64,000 bases of DNA from the NCBI GenBank assembly GCA_035696365.1, contig DASRQS010000009.1, forward strand, positions 138,110 through 202,109. Reading direction: 5' to 3'. This document shows, in pieces, positions 50,756 to 59,907 of this stretch. This DNA comes from JALYLC01 sp035696365. GTDB taxonomy: Bacteria > Actinomycetota > Thermoleophilia > Gaiellales > JALYLC01. The notes beneath the pieces are model-generated. The model worked only from the letters and a program-made list of their open reading frames with translations. It was not told where the DNA came from and searched no databases. Every line of letters starts with the position of its first letter. Position 1 is the first letter of the stretch. Made by a program: the position numbers and the translations under genes.

Positions 50756-52119
50756 CACCCGAGTTGCCGACCGAGGGCTCGGCCCCACGCGAGAACGGTG
50801 GGCTCAGCCGTCGAGACCTGCTGCGCACCGCCGCCGCCGGCGCGGGGCTCGCCGCCGTCCCGCTCCTGGGCACGGCGCCGGCCTTCGCACAAGCGAGGCG
50901 CCATGGCGCCGCCGACGCCGGGAAGCTCGTGATCGGCGCATTCGAGGACGGGGCGATCGACGCCTTCAAGAAAATCATCCCGCTCTTCAAGCAGCAGACC
51001 GGGATCTCGATCCAGCTCCTGACCGCCCCCTACGACGCCTTCAACTCGAAGGCGTTCCAGGACGGGCAGAGCAAGGCAGGGCAGTACGACATCTACATCA
51101 TGGACGACCCGTGGATCCCGCAGTTCGCCGCGGCGGGCATCCTCGAGGTTCTCGGCCAGCACGGCATCAAGGGCGACGCGGGCTTCGCAAAGCCGTTCCT
51201 CGATCTGGGCTACTGGCCCCCGCGCTCCGGGCCGCGCATCAAGGGCTTCGAGAGCAAGAAGCCCGCGCTCGTCGCCCTGCCGACGATCGGCGACCTGCAG
51301 ACGATGACCTACCGCAACGACGTCTACAAGACCGCGCCCAAGACGTGGCACGAGCTCGTCACGGTCGGGGCGGCGGCCATGAAGGCCGGCAAGATCGAGG
51401 ACGCGATCGTCTTCCGCGGCGTCAAGGGCAACCCGATCGTGACGTCGTGGTACCCGATCTTCCTGAGCTACGGCGGCAAGTTCTTCGACAACAACTGGAA
51501 GGTCACGTTCAACAGCGCGCAGGGCAAGGCCGCGGCCGAGTTCTTCGTCGGCAAGCTGAAGTCGCTGGCCCCGAAGGGCGTCGCCGAGTACGACTCCGAT
51601 CAGGAGGGCGCGGCGATCCTCGGCGGCAAGGCGGGCGCGATCATCCAGTACACCGGCAACGCCATCAAGTCCGACGACCCCAAACAGTCCAAGGAGGTCG
51701 GGAAGCTCGACTTCGCCGTGGTGCCCAAGCAGGTCAAGGCGCTCGCTCAGATCGGGATCTTCATCCACGGCGTCTCCGCGTCGGCGCCCAACAAGGACAA
51801 CGCGATCACCTTCATGAAGTGGTTCGCGACCGACAAGGCGCAGACCGCCCTCGGCCGCACGGGCGACGTGCCCGTGCGGATCAAGCCGCTCAAGGACCCG
51901 GCGCTGGTCAAGAAGCACCGCCTGCTCCCGACGGTGCTCGCGCAGATCAACGCCGGCGCCGAGGCACGCCCGCGCACCCCCGACTGGGGCGCCGTCGAGA
52001 GCATCCTCGGCACCGAGCTCAACAAGGCGCTCGTCGCGGGCAAGGGTGGCGGCGACGCACTCGATCGCGCGGCCACGCAGGCCACGGCGTACCTCAAGCG
52101 ACAGGGCTACTACAGCTGA
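50752..52119 (+). CDS. Sugar ABC transporter binding protein with Tat signal
   Basis: 455 residues. The N terminus has a twin-arginine motif (SRRDLLRTAAAG), then a hydrophobic stretch to about AFAQA, so Tat export of a folded protein is predicted. The mature portion has VIGAFEDGAIDAFKKIIPLF and YDIYIMDDPWIPQFAAAGIL as in family-1 extracellular receptors. ATG 50752 overlaps the ATPase stop (ATGA). The sugar is not known. Confidence 0.9.
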   Translation: MTPELPTEGSAPRENGGLSRRDLLRTAAAGAGLAAVPLLGTAPAFAQARRHGAADAGKLVIGAFEDGAIDAFKKIIPLFKQQTGISIQLLTAPYDAFNSKAFQDGQSKAGQYDIYIMDDPWIPQFAAAGILEVLGQHGIKGDAGFAKPFLDLGYWPPRSGPRIKGFESKKPALVALPTIGDLQTMTYRNDVYKTAPKTWHELVTVGAAAMKAGKIEDAIVFRGVKGNPIVTSWYPIFLSYGGKFFDNNWKVTFNSAQGKAAAEFFVGKLKSLAPKGVAEYDSDQEGAAILGGKAGAIIQYTGNAIKSDDPKQSKEVGKLDFAVVPKQVKALAQIGIFIHGVSASAPNKDNAITFMKWFATDKAQTALGRTGDVPVRIKPLKDPALVKKHRLLPTVLAQINAGAEARPRTPDWGAVESILGTELNKALVAGKGGGDALDRAATQATAYLKRQGYYS

Positions 52120-53024
52120 TGGCCGCCCAGCGCACGGCCCGGGCGCGGCTGCAGGGGGCGGGGCTCGATCGGATCCTGCCATACCTGCTGCTCGCCCCGG
52201 CCGTGCTGCTGGTGCTGGCCGTCGTCGTCTACCCGCTCATCTCGGGCGTGCAGACGAGCAGGCAGTTCTACCGCTTCGGCTCGGCCATCTCGAACGTCGG
52301 CTGGGCTCAGTACCGCCAGGCACTCGACGACCCGCTCTTCACGGGTGCGCTCTGGACGACGCTGAAGTTCGTGTTCTTCGCCGTCGCGATCGAGACGGCG
52401 CTCGGGCTCGGGCTGGCGCTGCTCTGCCTGGGCGAGCTGCCGTTCATCCGCACGATGCGCCTGATCCTGATCGTGCCGATGGTGGTGACGCCCGTGGTCG
52501 TCGGCATCGTCTTCAGGCTGATCTACGCCTCCGACGTCGGCCTGCTCTCCGCCGCCTCGGGCCTCGTCGGCGGCGGCTCCGTCGGCATCCTCGACAGCGA
52601 GACCCGCGCCTTCTGGGGCCTCGTGCTGCTGGACGTGTGGGAGTGGACGCCGCTCATCTTCCTGATCCTGCTGGCCGGCCTGCAGTCGCTGCCGCAGGAG
52701 CCGTTCGAGGCGGCGCGCGTGGACGGCGCGGGCACCTGGCGCACCTTCGTCGACCACACGCTGCCGATGCTGGCGCCCGTGCTGGTCGTTGCGATCGTGC
52801 TGCGGACGATTGACGCGTTCACGACCTTCGACCAGGTCTACGTGCTCACGCACGGCGGCCCAGGAACCTCGACGCAGCTGATCTCGATCTACGGCTACGA
52901 CACTTTCTTCCGCTTCCAGCAGTACGGCTACGCCGCGGCCATGCTGCTGATGGTGGCGCTGCTCGTGCTCGCCTGCGCGTTCCTGGCAGTGCGGCTGATG
53001 CGCCGGGAGGCGGCGCCGGCATGA
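52119..53024 (+). CDS. Sugar ABC transporter permease, MalF type (second locus)
   Basis: 301 residues with six helices. The first is LPYLLLAPAVLLVLAVVVYP and the EAA loop is EAARVDGAGTWRTFVDHTLP at about residues 200-219. ATG 52119 overlaps the previous TGA (TGATG), and the stop overlaps the next permease by 4 bases. Confidence 0.92.
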   Translation: MAAQRTARARLQGAGLDRILPYLLLAPAVLLVLAVVVYPLISGVQTSRQFYRFGSAISNVGWAQYRQALDDPLFTGALWTTLKFVFFAVAIETALGLGLALLCLGELPFIRTMRLILIVPMVVTPVVVGIVFRLIYASDVGLLSAASGLVGGGSVGILDSETRAFWGLVLLDVWEWTPLIFLILLAGLQSLPQEPFEAARVDGAGTWRTFVDHTLPMLAPVLVVAIVLRTIDAFTTFDQVYVLTHGGPGTSTQLISIYGYDTFFRFQQYGYAAAMLLMVALLVLACAFLAVRLMRREAAPA

Positions 53025-53833
53025 GGGCGCTCCGCCCGTTCGCGCTCCTGCTCGCCGTGATCGTCGCGCTGGCGCCGCTCGTCTGGATGATCGAGACCTC
53101 GCTCAAGTCGAACCGCGAGATCACGCAGGACGGCACGCTCTATCCGCACTCCCCGTCGCTGCAGAACTACCGCAGCCTCTTCTCGGGCCGCGACTTCGGT
53201 TCGTACCTCACGAACTCGGTCGGCATCACGGCGCTGAGCGTGCTGATCTCGCTCGTGATCGGCTCGCTGGCCGCCTACTCGCTCGCGCGCTACCGGTTGC
53301 GTTTCGGGCTCGAGCGGCACATCGGCGTCGGTCTACTGACACTGCGCATCCTGCCGCCGATCGTCATCATCGTGCCCGCCTTCCTGATCGTCGAGCGGCT
53401 GCACCTGCTCAACACCTGGCTCGGGCTGATCGTCATCTACTCGGCCTTCAACGTCTCCTTCGTGGTCTGGATGATGGAGAGCTTCTTCCGCGAGATCCCG
53501 GTCGACCTCGAGGAGGCCGCGATGGTGGACGGCGATTCGCGCCTCACGGCGTTCCGCCGCATCGTCCTGCCACTGGCCCGTCCGGGCCTCGTCGCGACGG
53601 CCATCTTCGCCGTGATCGTGACCTACAACGAGTTCCTGTTCGCGCTCGTGCTGACCTCGACGCCGAGCGCCGAGACGATGCCCGTGGGCGCCGCGACGCT
53701 GATCGGTCGCATCAACATCGACTGGGGGGCGATGAGCGCCGCGGGCGTCGTCGGCGCCGTGCCGATCATCGTCTTCGCTCTGCTCGTCCAGCGCCACCTC
53801 GTACGCGGGCTGACCATGGGCGCGGTGAAATAG
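53021..53833 (+). CDS. Sugar ABC transporter permease, MalG type (second locus)
   Basis: 270 residues with six helices starting at about residue 5. The EAA signature is EEAAMVDGDSRLTAFRRIVL near residue 167. It completes the import system 49652-53833. The gap to the serine hydrolase (53886) is 52 bp with no obvious terminator, so read-through is possible. Confidence 0.92.
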   Translation: MRALRPFALLLAVIVALAPLVWMIETSLKSNREITQDGTLYPHSPSLQNYRSLFSGRDFGSYLTNSVGITALSVLISLVIGSLAAYSLARYRLRFGLERHIGVGLLTLRILPPIVIIVPAFLIVERLHLLNTWLGLIVIYSAFNVSFVVWMMESFFREIPVDLEEAAMVDGDSRLTAFRRIVLPLARPGLVATAIFAVIVTYNEFLFALVLTSTPSAETMPVGAATLIGRINIDWGAMSAAGVVGAVPIIVFALLVQRHLVRGLTMGAVK

Positions 53834-53885
53834 GCCGCCCGCGAGCGCGCGACGTATGCTGTCGCGCTGTCGAGGAGGGATAGGC

Positions 53886-55190
53886 ATGGAAGAGCACGGG
53901 CCACGAATCAGCCGCAGCGCGCTCGCGCGCATGACGGGCGCGACGGCGCTCGGCCTCGCCGTCGCACCGGAGGTCGCGGCGGCGCGCAGCGGCCATTCGC
54001 CGAAGCACCACCTGCACCGCTCCGGCGTGCTCACCGACGGGCGTGCAGGCGACGTCGGCATTGACGCCGACGCGCTCGAGGACGCCTTCGCGCGCGTGGC
54101 GCGGCGCGCCACCGACGGTCGCTATCCGGGCGCTGTCGCCCTCGTCGCGCGCCGGGGCGTCGTCGTGGGCGAGCGCGCGTTCGGCGTGCGGTTGGCCGGC
54201 TCGACCGAGACCACGACCGTCGACACGCTCTACGACCTCGAATCGATGACGAAGGTGCTCGCGACCGCGACGGCCGCGATGATCCTCGTCGACCGCGGCA
54301 AGCTCTCCCTGACCGCGCCGGTGGCGAAGTACCTGCCCGAATTTGCGGCCAACGGCAAGGGCAGCGTGCTCGTGCGCGACCTGCTTCGCTACTCGTCGGG
54401 CCTGCCCATCGACAACCAGAAGGTCGACACCGACGACGTCGACGCCATCTGGAAGTTCATGCTCGACACGCCCCTCGAGTATCCGACCGGCACCATGGTC
54501 GAGTACTCCGACCTCGGCTACCGGCTGCTCGGCCGGCTGATCGAGACCGTCGCCAAGACCGATCTCGACACGTTCGCGAAGCGCGAGATCTGGGGCCCGC
54601 TGGGCATGAGCGACACGACCTACAACCCGGCACCGTCGCTCGTACCGCGTTGCGCCGCGACGGGCCCGGGCTCGCTCAACCTCCGCCCCGGTCCGCTGCG
54701 CGGATCCGTGCAGGACGATCAGGACTGGAAGGTCGGCGGCATCGTCGGCTGTGACGGCGCCTTCGCGACGGCACGCAACGTCGCGATCTTCAGCCAGATG
54801 ATCCTCAACGGCGGCCACTACGGCGACGTGCGCATCCTGCCGAAGAAGCTCGTGGCCTCGATGGTCGCCAACCAGACGCCGCAGGTGACCGAGGCGGCCA
54901 CCGACCAGGATCCGACCACGAACCTGCTGTTCACGCCCAAGGGCTACGGCTTCGAGCTGTGGACGCACCGCTTCTCTCCGGGCGGCATGCGGCTGACGCC
55001 GGGCTCGTACGGCAAGTCGGGCGGCGCGGGCACGTTCATGTGGATCGACCCGAAGCGCGAGCTGATCGCCATCCTGCTGACCAACCACGGCCTGCCCGTG
55101 CCCTTCGACCAGCCCGGCTGGAACCTGCTGATCGACGAGGTCGCCGTCGCGGAGTTCTGCGACGGCGTCGTCAACGCCGTCAGGCAGTAG
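53886..55190 (+). CDS. Serine hydrolase of the beta-lactamase/penicillin-binding family
   Basis: 434 residues. The N-terminal hydrophobic stretch (about residues 12-38) looks like a signal peptide, with R-I-S-R before it. Catalytic motifs are SMTK (SxxK, about 119-122), YSDLGY (YxN equivalent, about 203) and GKSGGAGT (KTG-like, about 377). Class C-like esterases with the same motifs hydrolyse esters or D-peptides. The stop overlaps by 11 bp with the remnant HD gene on the opposite strand. Confidence 0.88.
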   Translation: MEEHGPRISRSALARMTGATALGLAVAPEVAAARSGHSPKHHLHRSGVLTDGRAGDVGIDADALEDAFARVARRATDGRYPGAVALVARRGVVVGERAFGVRLAGSTETTTVDTLYDLESMTKVLATATAAMILVDRGKLSLTAPVAKYLPEFAANGKGSVLVRDLLRYSSGLPIDNQKVDTDDVDAIWKFMLDTPLEYPTGTMVEYSDLGYRLLGRLIETVAKTDLDTFAKREIWGPLGMSDTTYNPAPSLVPRCAATGPGSLNLRPGPLRGSVQDDQDWKVGGIVGCDGAFATARNVAIFSQMILNGGHYGDVRILPKKLVASMVANQTPQVTEAATDQDPTTNLLFTPKGYGFELWTHRFSPGGMRLTPGSYGKSGGAGTFMWIDPKRELIAILLTNHGLPVPFDQPGWNLLIDEVAVAEFCDGVVNAVRQ

Positions 55191-55362
55191 CGCTCCGCAT
55201 CCCTGCGCGCAGGGCCGGCCGGAAGTGCTCGAGGGCGGGCGTCTCGAGTCCCTCGATCTTGCCCACGTCGTCCCAGCGGCGCAGGCGCACCGCTTCGCCG
55301 GCGAATGGATTGCTTTCGAACTCCGCGACCTCCTCGGCCGAGCACGGCGTGACACTCAGTCG
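55180..55362 (-). pseudogene. C-terminal remnant of an HD-domain phosphohydrolase
   Basis: About 60 codons, stop at 55180, with EEVAEFESNPFAGEAVRLRR and WDDVGKIEGLETPALEHFRP. This matches the C-terminal end of HD phosphohydrolases of the kind where FExNP...RLRRWDD is conserved. The frame continues upstream without homology into the STAS gene region, and the HD catalytic part is absent. Probably a truncated relic. Confidence 0.6.
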
Positions 55363-55456
55363 CTGGATGGCCTGAGCGCCACCATCAGAGTGGTGATGTC
55401 CACCGCCCGCGCGAACCGCTACAGCGTGGGCAGAGACGGAACGCATCGGAGGACTT

Positions 55457-55846
55457 GTGAGCGAGGAGCGACAGATCGGGACGGTCAAGGTCGAGTTTGC
55501 CTCCAATCGCACCGCCGTGGTGGCGCTGATCGGAGAGCACGACCTCGACTCGCGCTCCGCGCTGCGAGCGTCGTTCGCCTACGCCAGCGAGACCCGCAAC
55601 CTGCTGGTCGATCTCTCCGGCTGCACGTTCATCGACTCGGCCGTGATCAGCCTGCTGCTCGCAACGCAGCGCAGGCTGGAGGCCGCGCAGGGCCGCTGCG
55701 AGCTCATCGTGCCTGCGCAGGCCGGGTACGTGACGCGGCTGTTCGAGGTCACAGGAATCGCGAGCCTCTTCAGCGTGCACACATCGCGCAGCGCCGCGCT
55801 CTCCGGCATCGAGGAGTTCGCGCTGCTCTCGCAGAAGGCCGTCTAA
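55457..55846 (+). CDS. STAS-domain anti-sigma factor antagonist
   Basis: 129 residues, one STAS domain of the SpoIIAA type. ALIGEHDLDSRSALRASF is the N-terminal part. LLVDLSGCTFIDSAVISLLL contains the phosphorylatable Ser site. VTRLFEVTGIASLFSVHTS is the C-terminal helix region. It should bind an anti-sigma kinase outside the window. GTG 55457 has GGAGG 5 bases upstream. Monocistronic in appearance. Confidence 0.88.
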   Translation: MSEERQIGTVKVEFASNRTAVVALIGEHDLDSRSALRASFAYASETRNLLVDLSGCTFIDSAVISLLLATQRRLEAAQGRCELIVPAQAGYVTRLFEVTGIASLFSVHTSRSAALSGIEEFALLSQKAV

Positions 55847-55878
55847 GACGATTCGACGGGGCGATAGCATGGCCCTCG

Positions 55879-56109
55879 ATGAGTCCACGCAAGCGGCGTC
55901 GCCTGACCGAAGCGGAATTCGCGGACGTGCGTAAGCGCGCGCACCGCTACCTCACCTCTCCCGACACGCCGCGGCGTGAGGCACAGGGTCTCTGGCTGCT
56001 GGGCGACGGCGAGCCCGGACCGCGCGACCTCGATTGGGCTCGCGTCCGGGACGCCTCGCCGGAAGCGCTCACGCGCATCGATCTGTACCTGCGCGCGCGA
56101 GGCCACTGA
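55879..56109 (+). CDS. Small hypothetical protein, 76 aa
   Basis: A basic N terminus (MSPRKRRRL) and a helix-rich chain with TEAEFADVRKRAHRY, EAQGLWLLGDGEPGPRD and SPEALTRIDLYLRARG. No family is recognised. It starts 32 bp after the STAS gene with a weak ribosome site. The absence of stop codons and clear coding bias support it, but it could be dispensable. Confidence 0.5.
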   Translation: MSPRKRRRLTEAEFADVRKRAHRYLTSPDTPRREAQGLWLLGDGEPGPRDLDWARVRDASPEALTRIDLYLRARGH

Positions 56110-56212
56110 GCGACGACGGCCATGCCCGAGGTACGGCCGGGTTGCTCCGGTCGCCAGGAGATCACGTCACCGCGGTCGCGACGCGGAGCGGGCTCGCCGA
56201 GCTCTCGGCTCG

Positions 56213-57457
56213 CTACCCGCGCAGACGGCCTGCGAGGCGCCGCACCGGAGCGAGGCGGTCGACGTACAGCTTGTGCAGCGCGGGCGAGGTACGCACCTTG
56301 CGGCGCAGGTGGATCATGCCGAGCGCGACCTGCGCACCTGCGCGCCCGCGCAGGCCCGTGGCGAAGCCGATGCCCTGGTGCAGCGGCTCGAAGTCGTCGC
56401 AGAACTCGAGCTTGTAGGGCTCAGGCCCGCCCAGGAACTCGACGCGCGTGAGCCCCTCCTCCGAGGCGTCCTCGAGCGCATGGAGCATCGTCAGGATGCC
56501 GGGTGAGAAGCTGCGGAACGACGGATCGAAGGCGCGCCGGGTCGAGATCATCGAGCCGCGATACGCGAGCCAGTACTGGAACGCGACCACGCGGCCCTGG
56601 GAGCGCAGGAGCAGGATCCGGGCGAGACCGAGCTCGGCCAGCCTGGGCAGCGCGGCGCGATGGAACGCGTGGCCTGCAGCGGACGAGAACAGCGAGCGAT
56701 CGGGTCGCCCCTCCCAGCGCAGGCCGTTGATGCGGAAGCCCTCTTCGAGCGCCGGCTGGAGTTCCTCGATCGTGCGCGCGATCGTGAACTCCGCGTCGCC
56801 GCTCTCCAGCAGGCGCCGCATGCGCCGCCGGTGCTCGGCGCGCCGCTTGGAGCCGCGCTTGGCGCGGTAGGCCGCATCGAAACCGTCCGGCATCAGCATG
56901 ACCGGCGCCTCGACGCGCTCGTGGACTGCGAGCTCGCTCCCCGCGGCGCGTGCGAGCCGGCTGCCGGCGGGGAGGCCGAACACATCGAGCACGTCGAACG
57001 GCTGACGCCGCAACTCCTCGATGATCGCCTGGGCCGTCACATCGGGCTCATCGACGGCGAGCAGCAGGTCGGCGAGGGCGGCGTCGCTGCCGCCGATGAA
57101 CTCGGCAACGCGGACGCCGCGCCGCCGGCTGATCATGAGCGGCAGCGCCGCCACGAGCCGTCCGTCGCGCCGGGCGACGACGACCGTCATGCGTGCGTTG
57201 CCGGCGAGGTGCCGCCACCACTCCTCGAGCCAGGCGTGTAACAGGAAGGGCGTCGGGCGCGGGAGCGTCGCGACGAGGTCGTCCCAGGCGGGCGCGAGCT
57301 CGGCGAAGCCGGCGGCCTCGGTGACGGTATCGAGCTTGAGCTGCGCCGCGGGATCGGCCCGCTCTCGCAGCGGAAGCGCATGCAGAGCGGGACGGCGATC
57401 GGGCCGGGAAGTGGCCGGGCGGATGGGTTCGAGTGCGCTCACGCCGCACGCCCGCAT
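56213..57457 (-). CDS. GNAT-fold (BioF2/CelD-like) acetyltransferase-type protein
   Basis: 414 residues in the CelD/FemAB-like double-GNAT class. TPFLLHAWLEEWWRHLAG and VVARRDGRLVAALPLM (about residues 75-105) form the first unit; AYRAKRGSKRRAEHRRR marks the loop between units. The second has ILLLRSQGRVVAFQYWLAY and VEFLGGPEPYKLEFCDDF. In related loci these act on cell-surface polysaccharides. ATG 57457 is used; GTG 57442 is an alternative. The N-terminal 30 residues are low complexity. Confidence 0.78.
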   Translation of the reverse strand: MRACGVSALEPIRPATSRPDRRPALHALPLRERADPAAQLKLDTVTEAAGFAELAPAWDDLVATLPRPTPFLLHAWLEEWWRHLAGNARMTVVVARRDGRLVAALPLMISRRRGVRVAEFIGGSDAALADLLLAVDEPDVTAQAIIEELRRQPFDVLDVFGLPAGSRLARAAGSELAVHERVEAPVMLMPDGFDAAYRAKRGSKRRAEHRRRMRRLLESGDAEFTIARTIEELQPALEEGFRINGLRWEGRPDRSLFSSAAGHAFHRAALPRLAELGLARILLLRSQGRVVAFQYWLAYRGSMISTRRAFDPSFRSFSPGILTMLHALEDASEEGLTRVEFLGGPEPYKLEFCDDFEPLHQGIGFATGLRGRAGAQVALGMIHLRRKVRTSPALHKLYVDRLAPVRRLAGRLRG

Positions 57458-57604
57458 CCGCCGAGGTCGAGGCCGAGCGGACGTTGACGCCGCGCGCACG
57501 TCACGAGCGCAGCCCGATCGGACGCAGGCGCCTGCACGTTCACAGGCGTGCGCAGATCGCGGAAGCGCACTTCCGTGGTCGTGGACCCCTCCACTTCTCT
57601 CAGC

Positions 57605-58075
57605 CTAGTGCGTCTCGCCATCCCAGTAGTCGACGGCGCTCGTCTTGCGGACCATCACGTCGTCGTCCTTGTTGCCGGTGAAAATCCCGATCTTGCCGCT
57701 GTCCGGGTAGGCCGCGACGGCTGGATGGGTGCGCGTGGAGAACATCAGAACGCGCACGGCCGCATCGGTGTTGTTGCGCACGGAATGGGCACCGCCCGGA
57801 CCGGTCGGGAAGAAGACCACCTCCCAGGGGCCGATCTCCTCCTCACCCTCGGGCGTGCGCAACGTGGGCCGGCCCTCGAGCACGAGCAGCCATTCCTCCT
57901 CGCCGTACTCGTAGTGGTAGGGGCAGATCGACTGGCCGGCCGGCAGTTCGTAGATGGAGCAGCCGGTGTCCTTCGCGCCGAGTTGCTCGCCGAAGCGGAA
58001 CAGGCCGGCTCGAAAGCCCTCGGGGTCGGTGGCGTCGTATTCGAACGCAGGCGAGGCGATGTTGAGGCGAGGCAT
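57605..58075 (-). CDS. Cupin-domain protein
   Basis: 156 residues. Motif 1 is CPYHYEYGEEEWLLVLEGRP with His-x-Glu ligands, motif 2 IGPWEVVFFPTGPGGAHSV with His. The C-terminal extension (SGKIGIFTGNKDDDVMVR) is like that of the other cupin at 15391. ATG 58075 is used because it leads directly into the conserved MPRLNIASPAF. It is divergent from the broken gene at 58110. Role unknown. Confidence 0.8.
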   Translation of the reverse strand: MPRLNIASPAFEYDATDPEGFRAGLFRFGEQLGAKDTGCSIYELPAGQSICPYHYEYGEEEWLLVLEGRPTLRTPEGEEEIGPWEVVFFPTGPGGAHSVRNNTDAAVRVLMFSTRTHPAVAAYPDSGKIGIFTGNKDDDVMVRKTSAVDYWDGETH

Positions 58076-58109
58076 GGCAATAGCCTGCCAGGTTCGTACA
58101 CTCAACTCC

Positions 58110-58444
58110 GTGCGTGTCCTGATGGCCGCGGCGATTGCCCTGCTGACAATCGCTCCGAGTGCGAGCGCCGGCAGCGTCGTCGACGTCAGCTTCGCCGATG
58201 CCAACAACGGCTAGGCCCTCGTCGCCGGCACGTGCTCGGCCGGCGGGCGGACGTGCTCACGGTGAGCGACGACGCCGGGCGCACATGGAGCGTCGCTCTG
58301 CGGCGAGCGGCGCCGACCGATGCGGCGCTGGAGCCTCCGACGCTCAGACTCTTCGGCCGTTCGCTGCGCTGGGCGTTCGACAGCCGAACGCTCCTGCGCA
58401 GCGATGACGGCGGCCGCAGTTGGCGAGCGAGCGCCAGTCCCTGA
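58110..58444 (+). pseudogene. Broken secreted BNR-repeat-like gene
   Basis: GTG 58110 begins a signal peptide (VRVLMAAAIALLTIAP, cleaved after SASA) and a conserved strand VVDVSFADANNG, which meets TAG at 58212-58214 where relatives have a Tyr codon. Later segments (LTVSDDAGRTWSVALRR and LLRSDDGGRSWRAS) are BNR/Asp-box-like pieces lying in a different frame, so there is also a frameshift. Only about 110 codons remain. A two-lesion pseudogene is the simplest reading. Confidence 0.65.
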
Positions 58445-58471
58445 GTAGGATTGGCGCCGAAGGAGGTCGAG

Positions 58472-59902
58472 ATGGCTCAGGTGCTGACCCAGCGCGGCGC
58501 CTTCGTCGGCGGCGAGTGGCTGTCCGGTGAGGGCGAGGAGATCGAGGTGCGCAGCCCCGCGACGGGCGAGCTGCTCGGAGCGGTGCGCGCGGCGACCGCC
58601 GACCAGGTGGATCAGGCCGTGGCGGCGGCCGCCGAGGCATTCGAGACGTGGCGCCGCACGAGCGTGCTCGAGCGGGTGGAGATCTGCCGGCGCGGCTACG
58701 AGATCTGCATGGAGCGAGCCGAGGAGATCGCCCGCATGATCACCCGCGAGACCGGCAAGACCATTCGCGAGTCGCGCGAGGAGATGGTCGAGTACACCGC
58801 CGACCATTTCCGCCGTGCGTCCGAGGACGTGCTCCGCCACACGGGCCGAGTGCTGCCCTCCACGCAGGGCCGGACGTACAAGCGCATCCTCGTCGTGCAG
58901 GAGCCGGTCGGCGTGGTCGCGGCGATTTCCCCCTGGAACTTCCCGGTCGACATCGCCGGCATCCCGATCGTCTACGGGCTCGCCTTCGGCTGCACGACGG
59001 TCTGGAAGCCGTCGGAGCTCGCGCCGCTGTGCGCCGAGCTGTTCGTCGACGTGCTGCACGAGGCCGGCTTCCCGCCTGGCACCGTCAACCTCCTGCACGG
59101 TCGGGGCGACGTCGGCGCCGCCCTGACGGCGCACCGCGACGTGGCCTCCGTCGTTTTCACCGGCTCGGTCTCGACCGGCGAGAAGGTCGCGCGCGAGGCG
59201 GGCCTCAAGAACCGCATCCTCGAGCTCGGGGGCAACGGGCCGCAGATCGTGCTCGCCGACGCCAACCTCGAGGCAGCCGCGGACGCCGCCGTGATGGGCT
59301 GCTTCTACCTCGCCGGGCAGGTCTGCACCGCTGCCGAGCGCGTGCTCGTGCACAGCGAAGTCCACGACCGTTTCGTCGAGCTGCTGATCGACCGCACGCG
59401 GCTGCTGCAGATCGGCGATCCGCTGGACGAGAACACGGACATGGGCCCGATGTGCAACTCGGTCACGCTCGAACGCACCCAGCGGCACATCCAGGATGCC
59501 GTCGACCGCGGCGCCGCCGTGGTCTACGGCGGCGGCTCGAACGGCATGTACCACGAGCCGACCATCCTCACCGGGATCACGAGCGAGATGGAGATCGCGC
59601 GCGAGGAGACGTTCGGGCCCGTGGCGCCGATCATCCGCTTCTCCTCGCTGGAAGAGGCGATCGCGATCGGCAACGAGACCGAGTTCGGGCTCACCGCCGC
59701 CGTCTTCACCAACTCGCTCAGCGATGCCTGGAAGGCCGCCTCGGAGCTCCGCCACGGCACCGTCCACATCAACGAGACGACCAACTACTGGGATCAGATG
59801 GCGCCGTTCGGAGGCGCCAAGAGCTCTGGCTCGGGTCGCGAGCTGGCCGACGGCATCGCGGACGCCGTGACCGAGACCAAGCAGATCACCTTCGACTTCT
59901 GA
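58472..59902 (+). CDS. Aldehyde dehydrogenase (NAD(P)+)
   Basis: 476 residues. The cofactor-binding region is VAAISPWNFPVDIAGIP; the catalytic Glu is in LELGGNGP; the catalytic Cys is in GQVCTAAER; ETFGPVAPIIRF is conserved near residue 375. It oxidises an aldehyde to an acid, with substrate undetermined. ATG 58472 is 5 bases after AGGAGG and is preferred to upstream in-frame codons. It ends 5 bp from the convergent CFA-like gene. Confidence 0.93.
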   Translation: MAQVLTQRGAFVGGEWLSGEGEEIEVRSPATGELLGAVRAATADQVDQAVAAAAEAFETWRRTSVLERVEICRRGYEICMERAEEIARMITRETGKTIRESREEMVEYTADHFRRASEDVLRHTGRVLPSTQGRTYKRILVVQEPVGVVAAISPWNFPVDIAGIPIVYGLAFGCTTVWKPSELAPLCAELFVDVLHEAGFPPGTVNLLHGRGDVGAALTAHRDVASVVFTGSVSTGEKVAREAGLKNRILELGGNGPQIVLADANLEAAADAAVMGCFYLAGQVCTAAERVLVHSEVHDRFVELLIDRTRLLQIGDPLDENTDMGPMCNSVTLERTQRHIQDAVDRGAAVVYGGGSNGMYHEPTILTGITSEMEIAREETFGPVAPIIRFSSLEEAIAIGNETEFGLTAAVFTNSLSDAWKAASELRHGTVHINETTNYWDQMAPFGGAKSSGSGRELADGIADAVTETKQITFDF

Positions 59903-59907
59903 GCGGC

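Noticed and set aside
58212..58214. TAG considered as pyrrolysine or suppressed amber
   Set aside because: A separate frameshift follows within 50 bases, so a pseudogene explains the data better.
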